A model generated the notes under the pieces. The model saw only the letters and a program-made list of their open reading frames with translations, did no database searches and had not been told where the DNA came from. Made by a program: the position numbers and the translations under genes. Shown here piece after piece: positions 14,281 through 21,669 of a DNA stretch of 64,000 nt. Source of the DNA: Cranoglanis bouderius (Eukaryota; Chordata; Actinopteri; Siluriformes; Cranoglanididae); NCBI GenBank assembly GCA_023630585.1, contig CM042539.1, positions 4,978,755 to 5,042,754 on the forward strand, given 5' to 3'. The stretch's first letter is position 1; the number at the start of each line of letters is the position of its first letter.

Positions 14281-15205
14281 TTCCTCTCTGCAGCTCCTCG
14301 AGTGTCTCAGCTGGAGGGAAATGCGTGTGAGGTGAGCTGGGAAAGCGTCCCGCCCATGAGAGGAGACCGAATCACTTACGTGCTCCAGGTGCTGGGTGGG
14401 AGGGAGTCCGAGTACAGACAGGTACTGAATTATTCTAACGGTCTCTAACACCGCTTTTACACTGCTTTCATTTCAGCCTGCTGAGTCCAAACGTATTTCT
14501 AATGTCAGATCAGAGCAGAATGTCCAAACACATCAGATCTAACATTATAAACAGCTTAGTGCTCGATCGGACTCATAACGTCGATCTTACTGATATATAC
14601 GAGCACCAACGTCCGCAAATATTTAGAAAGGATTTAATTTTACACACAAATTATATATTTCAATGTAATTCAGCTTTAGTCTACAGGCTTAACACTGCAC
14701 AGAGATATTAATAAAAACATACAAATTTCACAGTATAAATGACATCTGATATCTCACTTCCTGCATGTTTTAGACTAATGTATGATATCTAGTTGAAACA
14801 CATCTGATTGGGTGAAAAAGTTTCTGTAGTGGAATTATAACTGGATCAATAAATTTAATTTTACTGTAAACTTTACGTTTTCTTTATGTTACGGACCGAT
14901 CAGAGTATTTCCCTGAACTCTGTACTGAGTGCAGAGATGTGTGAGGTGTGTGATCACGATGAAAACGCTTCTTGGGAATCTTTGTTAGTAAATGTAGACG
15001 GTAGATCAGTTTGTTGTTCCATGTTTTTGGCCTAATTGTGTCTCGTTTAGAGAATCCATTAACACACATTAGAGATAAACACGTGTTCACTCTTCACTGA
15101 AATCAGATGTTCAGTAAAACCTGAGCGGTGGTTTATTCCCTCGACTCTGAGGCTGTGAGGTAAATAACTGTAGAGATAACAGAGAGAGATTGAAGCGTGC
15201 TGGTG

Positions 15206-15258
<53 letters not shown>

Positions 15259-15855
15259 TCTCTGCATGAACCGCTCAAAAAAAAAAAACGCTGTGTGTGT
15301 GTGCGAGAGTCAAAGAGCTTAAAGTGAACGAATAAAAGGAAGTAAGGAGCGAACTAGGAAAGAAGAGATATAAGGAAAAGAAAGAAGGTAATGAAGAGGA
15401 GAGAAAATAAGTGAGAAAGAACAGGCAGAGAATAAAAGTAACAAAAACGAAAGAAAAGGAAATAAGGAAAGGAAGAGAAAGAAAGGACGGAAATTTGAGA
15501 AGATCAGAAAGAGAGAAAGGAGTAAAGAAAGGAAAAGAGAAAGAAAGATGGGGAAAGGGGGAAAAGAAAGGGAGGAAAAGCCAAAAGAGAGAGCTGAGGA
15601 ACAAGAGAAGAAAAGAAGTATAGAACAAATTAAAGAACAAAGGAAAGAATGAACGAAAGAATGAATGAAAGAATAGAGAAAAAGAAAAGAACGAGCACAT
15701 GAAAAAACCCAGAGACACATAAACGGATGAATGCAAGAAAGAACGAGTGAATGAACAAAAGAACAAAACAGTAGCCATGTAACTGTAAATAGAAAAGATA
15801 GTGTAGCAGTCTGTGTGTGTGTGCGTGTGTATGTGTGTGTGTGTGTATGTGTGTG

Positions 15856-15890
<35 letters not shown>

Positions 15891-17590
15891 ATTAAATAGA
15901 ACAGTAAATGGTGGTTAATTACCGCTGGTCAGTGATGCTGTTGCAGGATAACGCGCCACATCGGCCTCATGGGAGCTGAGAGGGTGTGATAAATGGAAAA
16001 CACGGCAAAATTATCCTTTTCCCTCCACACACACACCACACACACACTACACACACACTGCGCACACACACTGCACACACACACTCCGCACACACACTGC
16101 ACACACACTGCACACACACACTGCACACAATAACAACCCCGAGAAAAACAATACGAGTGACGTTCATGGTTATATCAGTGACACCTTAAATAGATGCAAA
16201 AGTTTGCACACCCTTCTAATAAAACAAAGACGACATTCCATTTATAGACATTTGGTGTGTTTGGTTTCACGGACGTTCCTTTTATAATTCCTTTATAATA
16301 TTCAGCTCCACATCATGACTTTTTAAATTGTTTTGCTGTTATGTTTTGTGTTGGTGGTGTTGTTGTGTTGCAGGATGCAGCCACTTTTCATTTTTACCTT
16401 CTATGTTATTGTTGATTGTATTGTTGAATAGAGCTGTATGGCCTCCTGGGGTCTTAGAAAATGAAACTGCCATATCCAGTGTGGCAAAAAGAAAAATCCA
16501 TTAAATTCACCACCATGACGTTCCCCCTCAACGTCACTGAACACTTCCTTACACTTTATCTGGATTATAAATGAAATGAGAGAATATTTAGGATGGATTC
16601 ATGCAGAAATCGGAGTTAAAGTGACAGATATTTTCCTCCAAAGCAGCTAAAAGATCTACACTCTCAGAGATGGAAAGGAGGTCCAGTATGGGACTCTAAA
16701 GGGTTCTTCAGTTTGTACCTGTGGGAGAACCCTTAAATGTTCTAGAGAAGGTTCCATATAGACACTACAGTAGAAAGCCCTTAAGTTAAGGGCAGCCGTG
16801 TCTATAAACATACAAAATACACAATAAAACAGTGTTGAGAGAAATTCTGAGCGTTCCCATTCATGTCTCCCAGCAACATCATCTACAACAACACAACTGA
16901 TTTGAAAAGATCTGATTTTTGGGTCCACACAGTCCTGAAAATAATCAGATCTGTGTCACATTAAGGCAGAACATCGGATTTGTGTGACTTGGTCATGTAA
17001 AAAGTAGTTCCGGTTACTTTGCACTTTCCTGAAGGTTTTGTGGTATCCATACACCATCAGAGACTCCCAAATTCTTCCCTCAAATAAAGTAGTTCCATCT
17101 CTGAAAGGCTTTAACACATTTACAGCTTCATTTATACACAAAGCTCTTTAACTGCAGACTTTTATCACAGTGTTAGATTTAAAATAAACGTTTAATGGCG
17201 GAGTGTAAGAGCCGATCTCAGAGTGAGACTTTGAGCTAAAGGAGAAGTTTACAGTGGACCAACGTTCTCTTCCTCGTGTTCTGTCCTCAGGTGTATAAGG
17301 GCGAGGACACGGTCTTCCAGCTGTTCAGCCTGCAGTGGAACACGGACTACCGTCTGCGCGTGTTTGTGTGCAGACGCTGTGCAGACACCTCGCAGGAGCT
17401 GTGTGGATCCTTCAGCCCGTCCACTCACTTCTGTCCTCGCCGCGCTGTCTCGCCTCTCAACGTGGACACGGGATCCGTCGCCTCGTCCTCCGGGAAAAAG
17501 CTCACAGACGAACAGTTCGCCAGCATCATCGTGGTGGGCGTGGCCTCACTCTCCATCTTCATGGCTTACCTGCTCCAGCTTCTCATATGA
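97..17590 (+). CDS. fndc3b: fndc3b-like gene, 3' half (11 coding exons, gene-level entry)
   Basis: Fibronectin type III domain-containing protein 3 family. Eleven exons (97-168, 1216-1337, 1507-1612, 2512-2690, 3062-3175, 3934-4083, 6441-6727, 8332-8544, 10752-10918, 14294-14421, 17291-17590) have AG/GT borders and phases that chain without conflict (1-1, 1-0, 0-1, 1-0, 0-0, 0-0, 0-2, 2-2, 2-1, 1-0, 0-stop), giving about 612 codons. The product is serial FNIII domains with the usual W, Y and L core pattern (VVSW, SGYRLDWG, RYNFRIQAVSDAGEGPFS) and a hydrophobic C-terminal segment. Known family members are about 1200 residues with nine FNIII domains and a C-terminal membrane anchor in the ER, so roughly half the protein lies upstream of the window. 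Assignment to 3b rather than 3a rests on the neighbouring ghsr; which teleost duplicate is unknown. Confidence 0.9.
1216..1337 (+). CDS. fndc3b: fndc3b exon B (FNIII segment)
   Basis: Acceptor tacag follows a short (GTT)n tract; donor CAG|gtgagt. It completes the FNIII domain begun in exon A: WVVVYRGPQ, then the DLKAATQYSLRI strand with the conserved L and Y, then AxNxxG-type STESAGGHS. Confidence 0.88.
1507..1612 (+). CDS. fndc3b: fndc3b exon C (inter-domain linker and first strand)
   Basis: Acceptor ctgcag follows a long (GT)n array at 1438-1494; donor GG|gtgagt precedes a (CT)n(AC)n tract. The exon carries the end of one FNIII domain and the first strands of the next, ending in SLQW with the core tryptophan. 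Phase 0 in, phase 1 out, matching exon D. Confidence 0.85.
2512..2690 (+). CDS. fndc3b: fndc3b exon D (FNIII domain body)
   Basis: Acceptor ttccag, donor GGG|gtgagt. It encodes LLYSVEMATSEDD and then GATYRFRVRAANEAG, a textbook C-terminal half of an FNIII domain. Confidence 0.93.
3062..3175 (+). CDS. fndc3b: fndc3b exon E (FNIII segment)
   Basis: Acceptor ctcag at 3057-3061; donor GTG|gtgagt at 3176. It begins FGPYTKFLEVTTAAGPP, the end of one domain, then starts the next with CAVVSW. A second GT three bases upstream (3173) would give a product one residue shorter; the downstream site matches the consensus better. Confidence 0.88.
3934..4083 (+). CDS. fndc3b: fndc3b exon F (FNIII segment; donor founds a minisatellite)
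   Basis: Encodes DESSGADISGYRLDWG and ISELEAAVSYCCRIQ. Donor CAG|gtactg at 4084 is the first copy of a motif repeated throughout the following minisatellite. I placed the acceptor at catcag (3928-3933) because the spacing from the SW of exon E to the SGADISGY loop then fits an FNIII domain. Another good acceptor, tttccag ending at 3900, would add 11 residues in frame. Confidence 0.8.
4082..5505 (+). repeat. Minisatellite with splice-donor-like units
   Basis: Tandem array built from two alternating units: a 20-bp unit (GGTACTGACACTCCTACACG and variants) and a 17-bp unit (GGTACTGACCCGGTACA and variants). It begins at the donor of fndc3b exon F. Units differ by A/G at the end of the first unit (ACAC-A or ACAC-G), CTCC or CTCT, and GACC or GTCC. 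It continues for a few degenerate bases beyond a Tc1 insertion (6192-6225). Long minus-strand frames here (VPVPGQYPC-type) are repeat artefacts. Confidence 0.95.
5508..6189 (+). mobile_element. Internally deleted Tc1-like transposon
   Basis: Flanked by TA at 5506-5507 and 6190-6191. Inverted ends start CAGTGGGGGGAAAAAAGTAT on the left and end in the complementary TTTTTTCCCCCACTG. Inside (about 5545-5820) is the N-terminal helix-turn-helix part of a Tc1 transposase (DLVNDLKAARTIVTKKTIGN, LRREGLKSCSAHKVPLL); the DDE core is missing. A short C-terminal remnant follows (about 5920-5980). It is non-autonomous and lies in the minisatellite of fndc3b intron F. Confidence 0.92.
6441..6727 (+). CDS. 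fndc3b: fndc3b exon G (end of one FNIII, start of the next)
   Basis: Acceptor gcatctcag after a T-tract; donor TACAG|gtgagc. It encodes ATNQAGAGPYSE (typical FNIII C-terminus), a linker, then LALAWDEPNCNGQEISGYTL and IRNLQPDTEY. At 287 nt it is the longest internal exon seen in this gene; phase 0 to 2. Confidence 0.95.
6728..8331 (+). other. fndc3b intron G: mostly unremarkable
   Basis: AT-rich intron with no gene seen. A T-tract lies near 7600-7617 and TA-rich sequence near 7790-7860. The 8195-8260 stretch (tttctatagtaac, cacagggac) resembles 32915-32960, so it is probably a fragment of the dispersed repeat described there. The intron ends in a (GT)n array running into the exon H acceptor. 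Confidence 0.6.
8278..8329 (+). repeat. (GT)n microsatellite abutting the exon H acceptor
   Basis: Uninterrupted GT dinucleotides run directly into the TAG acceptor at 8329-8331, leaving no conventional pyrimidine tract. Confidence 0.95.
8332..8544 (+). CDS. fndc3b: fndc3b exon H (FNIII segment)
   Basis: Encodes VQVRAENAVGAGPFGPS, a proline-rich linker, SLKLRWGDS with the domain tryptophan, and TTYILQMEDR. The acceptor is a bare GT repeat plus TAG; donor AGAG|gtacac runs into a (CA)n tract. Phase 2 to 2, consistent with both neighbours. Confidence 0.92.
9038..9885 (-). mobile_element. Tc1-like transposon, deleted, in fndc3b intron H
   Basis: TA duplications at 9036-9037 and 9886-9887. Long inverted repeats of roughly 190 bp begin CAGTATCTCACAAAAGTGAG and end with the complement. 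On the minus strand (about 9210-9402) is the transposase N-terminal region (MAKTIQRFNRTGS, RPRHGPPKKLSAHAQHHI); the DDE core is absent. The well-matched repeats suggest a non-autonomous but fairly recent copy. Confidence 0.92.
10263..10314 (+). repeat. (CT)n microsatellite
   Basis: About 26 uninterrupted CT units in fndc3b intron H. Confidence 0.95.
10388..10556 (+). repeat. 7-bp minisatellite (ACACCTC)n
   Basis: About 24 units of ACACCTC with a recurring AAATCTC variant, in fndc3b intron H, about 195 bp before exon I. Confidence 0.92.
10752..10918 (+). CDS. fndc3b: fndc3b exon I (FNIII segment)
   Basis: Acceptor gtgtcag, donor GAAAG|gtacgc. Encodes FVPIYRGPSHTFKVQRL and RYNFRIQAVSDAGEGPFSEI, a classical FNIII C-terminal half. 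Phase 2 to 1. Confidence 0.95.
11377..11449 (+). repeat. (AT)n microsatellite
   Basis: About 36 TA units in fndc3b intron I. Confidence 0.95.
12106..12652. mobile_element. Non-autonomous TA-flanked MITE, copy 1
   Basis: Inverted ends (TACTGTGCAAAAGTTTTAGA and its complement) with TA flanks at 12104-12105 and 12653-12654. The interior has no transposase. The same family occurs inverted at 59156-59700 and, disrupted, at 19870-20746. Confidence 0.88.
12655..13912 (-). mobile_element. Tc1-like transposon remnant, directly abutting the previous MITE
   Basis: Inverted ends GTGGATATAAAAAGTCTACA / complement, TA at 12653-12654 (shared with copy 1 MITE) and 13913-13914. Decayed minus-strand transposase sequence is visible around 13030-13330, including a piece of the DNDPKxxxS-type second catalytic block in shifted frames and a C-terminal LKLCGV segment. 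Not functional. Confidence 0.88.
14122..14159 (+). repeat. 38-bp direct repeat of transposon end plus flank
   Basis: Identical to 13901-13938: 12 bases of the Tc1 terminus, its TA and 24 bases of flanking DNA. It indicates a small duplication after the insertion. Confidence 0.9.
14294..14421 (+). CDS. fndc3b: fndc3b exon J (last FNIII, first half)
   Basis: Acceptor ctctgcag, donor CAG|gtactg, the same donor heptamer as exon F but here not expanded. Encodes APRVSQLEGNACEVSWESV then ITYVLQVLGGRESEYRQ. Phase 1 to 0. Confidence 0.95.
15300..15770 (+). repeat. Polypurine (GAA/GAAA-rich) tract
   Basis: About 470 bases almost free of C and T on the plus strand, an irregular mixture of GAAA, GGAA and GAAT units. 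The serine/phenylalanine- and lysine-rich frames across it are artefacts. Confidence 0.9.
16974..17240 (+). repeat. Dispersed repeat, copy 1
   Basis: Shares long stretches with 34663-34860 in the same orientation, e.g. AAAGTAGTTCCGGTTACTTT and CACAAAGCTCTTTAACTGCA. Family unknown to me. Confidence 0.85.
17291..17590 (+). CDS. fndc3b: fndc3b terminal coding exon K
   Basis: Acceptor gtcctcag; 99 codons then TGA at 17588-17590. It completes the last FNIII domain (LQWNTDYRLRVFVCRRC), then a Ser-rich stalk and a hydrophobic C-terminal helix, ASIIVVGVASLSIFMAYLLQ, ending LLI. This is the single-pass tail anchor expected of the family. Confidence 0.95.
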   Translation: MYKGEDTVFQLFSLQWNTDYRLRVFVCRRCADTSQELCGSFSPSTHFCPRRAVSPLNVDTGSVASSSGKKLTDEQFASIIVVGVASLSIFMAYLLQLLI

Positions 17591-19591
17591 GACGATGAGA
17601 CGTGAAAGCAGCGAGACGTGAAAGCAGCGAGACGTGAAAGCAGAGAGACGTGAAAGCAGCGAGACTAAACACCAGCTTTCCAGAAAAACCTTTTTTATAT
17701 TCTCTTTCTGCTTGTTTTTTTTTTTGTCTGTCGCTTTTTATATGTTAAAACTTTGTTTCTTTGTTGCACAGATTTTTAAACTACAAACTTTACGTAAAGT
17801 GGTAAATGAAAGTATTTTTTATATGTCTTCCAATTTTTAAAACAAGTTTTTCTACATAAGAGCGTTCGTGCTCGGCCCCTGAAAAGTTTTAAAGTGTTAA
17901 AATGATTTCATATTTTTATACTTTTTACAAAGTGTTTGTGATACAGCTTTAACACATCAGCCATGATGGTATGTCCTTTATTGTTTTATTTTTTAGTCAT
18001 GTGCTAAATCAGTTAGCTTCAATGTCAACGCTAAAGCAGTAGTTTGAATGATTACACTAGTATTAAACGCAGTCGCCTTTTTAAACTGAAGCTTTTTTAC
18101 AGTAAAGAGAGAAAGTAGAAGTGTATAAAGTACAGGTACAAACGAGAGTCACGTCTCACAGTAATGTTCGAGGCCGTTGTATTTATTGTGCCCGTTAATG
18201 AATGCTCTTTAATGACTAATCACAGTTACTGAGACTCAGTCAGACATTTATTCACAGCTCTGTCAGTGATTTCTCTCTGACTCTCTGAATCTCTGCACAG
18301 CCGTACAGGAGTGTACCCAGGAGTGTAAAAGGGAAAGCGGACTTCTTCTTTTTTTTATTATTTTTTATTTTATTATTATTAACTATTAGGTCCTTATCAA
18401 CAAAAGCAGCCTCCTGTTGGCCAAAGACTTTATTTTTTATTCTCACTGGCGACTTAACAGCAAACTGAAGTGTGGAATGTACGAAGCTCAGGGACTGAAG
18501 TGCCCCGATTTCTGTTCGCCGATCTCTGTTCAGTAAAAGCGCCAGTGTGAGAGATCTCCTCCTGTGCACAGACTTTACAAGAAAAAAGAATCACATTTCA
18601 CCCTTTTTGCTATTTCAGAATTTCCTCATAGCGTTTGACGTCTTTAGCCGAGACTACGTTAATGCAGTACAAGAAAAATGTTTACTAGCTCAATCAGACC
18701 TTAACCAAAGTTAGCGAGTGAGCTAGCTTGTTAGGTTTATTTATACTATATATTGCATACAGTACTTTATAATGCAAATCACAGTGCAATCTTTCGTTTA
18801 TTTATTTCTTTAAAAAAAAAAAAATCAAATGAACTGTCATATTCAATATTTTCCTCATGTAGCATGTCTTTTTTTGGTTATGATGATTTTTTTTTTTTTT
18901 TCAAATATAGAGCAATAATCTTTAATATTAACCTGTTTTTTTTTCCCTCAGATATATGTGTATTGTTCAGTCATATGCTGTTTTTACTCGAGTTTGTGTC
19001 TGATTTAATTCAACAGATGCTGATTTCTGTACTACAGTCTACCAGTTACTTTCTTCTCCAATCAGCAAGTTAAAGCCAATGTTATATATATATATATATT
19101 TTTTTTCTCTCTTTTTTTCTATAGATTCATTCTCCACCTGTCATGCATTAAGGACTTCCAACATTCCATTACATTCTTATTTTTGTGAAGAGGTGCGACA
19201 TGACGGTGTGAGATGACATCATAATGAGATGTAAAACTTGAAGTGGAAACACTTGAACACTTTTCATTTCAATCATTTTTGGCCAAAACATCCAAATCCC
19301 ACAATTTAAAAAAAGAAAAAAGAAAAAAAAAAAGAAATGAACAAGTTTTTCAGGCCATTGTTTTAAGTTTTTATGACATCATCATGATAAAAGCCCACAG
19401 ACACGGTCAATGAGAATCATTCCACTCTGTCAGAAATATAATCATGTCACATTTATTGTTGTAAATTATAATCATAGGCATTATAAAAACCCTACCATAT
19501 CAGTTTAATGTATAGAGTTGAAGTAATACCCTTTGTATTTAAGATGATTATGTATCTGTAGCATATATGTAATATATTTATACACAATAAA
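17591..19591 (+). other. fndc3b: fndc3b 3' untranslated region (probable)
   Basis: AT-rich sequence after the stop codon. It starts with about five near copies of a 14-bp unit, GACGTGAAAGCAGC (17600-17660). An AATAAA hexamer lies at 19586-19591; earlier weak candidates are possible. Where the transcript really ends cannot be seen directly. Confidence 0.5.
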
Positions 19592-19869
19592 TTTTAAACA
19601 TTTCTGAATATGAATTAATACGATGGGTTTTTTTTGTTGTTTTTTTTTGTTTTTTTTTACAACAACCTGCCACCAGAATGTAAAACTCCCAAATTTCTAA
19701 AACGCAAACACATTCACTGATGTCTTTCTTTTACAGAAATCTTATTTTCCTACTGACTTTTTTTTTTCAGTGTCATAAAAGCTTCGGTTCATTCACATAA
19801 ACACACAAGTCGAACATCTTACACACAACAGCATTAAAGCGAACAAACAACACGTTTACCACAAATTTA

Positions 19870-20746
19870 CAGCTATGTGCAAAAGTCCAAGGCATCATTT
19901 TAAAGAAAATGTAAAATTTTAAAGATGAGATTTTCTGAACATTAAAGTCCCCATGAAATCAAAATGGAGGTTTTGTGGATTAGTGTGAATATATCAGCCT
20001 TAAGGTTATCTATAAGCTATTGTGCTCCAAAATAATGACATAATTTGCATTTAGAAGATATACACGTTCAAAACATACAGTCTCTCTCTCTCTCTCTCTC
20101 TCTACCACCGATACGGATCAACAATTCTGATGACATCATCCTGCACTTCAGCTGCTCATCAGATTTTCTGTCCAATCAAATGTTCTCTAGAATCTGAAGT
20201 GCCCCGCCCCCAACATTATAAACATCCCCTTGCCGAAGTTGCCGTTGTTGAGCGAGAGAGATCGTATCAGCAAGCGTGGGTCGTAAATGTGACTCTGGCT
20301 GTTCGAACGCACAATTTTTATTCAGTTTTATTCAGTTTTCCAACTGTATGTTGATTAAGAAGGAAATGACTTGAATTCATTGACTTTCAATTTTTTCAAT
20401 TTAAATTTTTTTGTCAAGTACAGCTTAGCCCAGCCTGTGAGGTAAGCTAAGTGCTATTGTCAACAGATCAAAAGACGTCACCAGGACTTTAATAAAAATG
20501 CACTATAAAGAGCAATAAACAAAAGAAACTACAATATTTGGTGGTTTTTACCCCCTTTAAAACTGCGTCAGTCTCATATTCTGTACCGCAGTTTCATAAG
20601 CAATCAGCTGGAAGGTTCCTGCATGTAGGAGAACCTTCACAGTTCACTTTTGTCTGTCTGAAAAGAAAAAAGCTTTTAATGTTTTAAAGCCTCTAATGTA
20701 ATGTAAAAATAAAATCTAAGGTGCCCGAGACTTTTGCACAGTGCAG
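19870..20746. mobile_element. TA-flanked MITE, copy 2, with nested insertion
   Basis: Ends CAGCTATGTGCAAAAGTCC and its near complement, TA at 19868-19869 and 20747-20748. Its right part (20480-20740) matches copies at 12106 and 59156. The extra sequence from about 19940 to 20470, starting near ATTAAAGTCCCCATGAAATC and containing a (CT)n tract, appears to be a second element inserted within. Confidence 0.75.
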
Positions 20747-21024
20747 TAGATACACCATGAGCTGAATGTTTTCTATTTCACATATTTAAGCAGAACAGAT
20801 GTGTGTTTTGGATTTGAACAGATGTTTAATCAGGCAGCACGATTGTATTTCCCCGCTTTAGGGTACAATGTACAGTGCTTCATCTACAGTGCTCACTTTG
20901 TCCTCCAGTAACTCGCAAGGTTTAAGGCATTTTTGTGTAGATGCATATAAACTCTACGTACGTGACAACAGTTTAGCGAAAACCGGCGTATAAAAACAAA
21001 AGTTCTGATGTGATATACTGCGGC

Positions 21025-21030
21025 TTTATT
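21025..21030 (-). terminator. ghsr: Candidate poly(A) signal for ghsr
   Basis: AATAAA on the minus strand, about 340 bases beyond the ghsr stop codon. Other hexamers could be used. Confidence 0.45.
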
Positions 21031-21367
21031 ACAGTCAGCTCGATGGATTTAGTGATGTCTGGTATCTGATAAATCTGCAGTGTGAAGATCTGCACGCTAA
21101 AAAGAGTCTGAAACAATGAGACTCATGCTAAAGCACTCAGTGTTCACACAATTAGCGATTCAGGGTTTTTATGATGAAGTACAGATAAGAGGTTTCACTC
21201 TACTGGAGCAATTATACAGTTTTTAAAGTAAATTATATGTTTGATTATATGTTCTGAGCCGTTTTCACCCGTAACCTCTCTGAGTGATTTTACACCACTT
21301 CAAAAAGCTTGAACACGCAAAAGGATTTGTGTATAAATCCTCTAGAGCAGAACCCACTCCTCTTCTG

Positions 21368-21669
21368 TCATGTGGTTCCACTGGACTCGTTCCACACTGG
21401 GCAGTTCTCTGAATTCAACGACTTTGAGCGCTCTCGAGTGCATCTCACTCTGAACAGCCTGCAGGCCATGATCCTGTACTTCTTGGACATGATGTTGTAG
21501 AGAATGGGGTTGATGGCGGCGCTGAAATAAAACAGAACAAAGGAGACGAGGTTGCAGTACTCGCTCATTTGAGTAATGAGTGGAGAATTGGCTTCAGATG
21601 ATTTGGAGAACAGATAGCGGCCCAAGTGGAACGGCAGCCAGCAGAGGACAAATGCAAAGACCACCACGG
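21368..21669 (-). CDS. ghsr: ghsr exon 2 (TM6-TM7 and C-tail)
   Basis: Minus-strand acceptor cctcacag, then MLA|VVVFAFVLCWLPFHLG across the splice. TGA stop at 21368-21370. The tail NIMSKKYRIMACRLFRV carries the usual Cys for palmitoylation; the end is Ser-rich. Confidence 0.96.

Larger units (their letters stand above)
14422..17290 (+). other. fndc3b intron J: microsatellites and dispersed repeats
   Basis: Contains (GT)n arrays at 15207-15257 and 15811-15892, a polypurine tract (about 15300-15770), an ACACACTGC-type array (16026-16128), an element end (cacaccc near 16210) and a short aaccctt-type repeat (16659-16795). The last 300 bases carry a dispersed repeat shared with 34663-34860. No gene seen. 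Confidence 0.7.

Noticed and set aside
15275..15778. 167-codon minus-strand frame rich in Ser, Phe and Leu
   Set aside because: Complement of the polypurine tract; low complexity and in an fndc3b intron.
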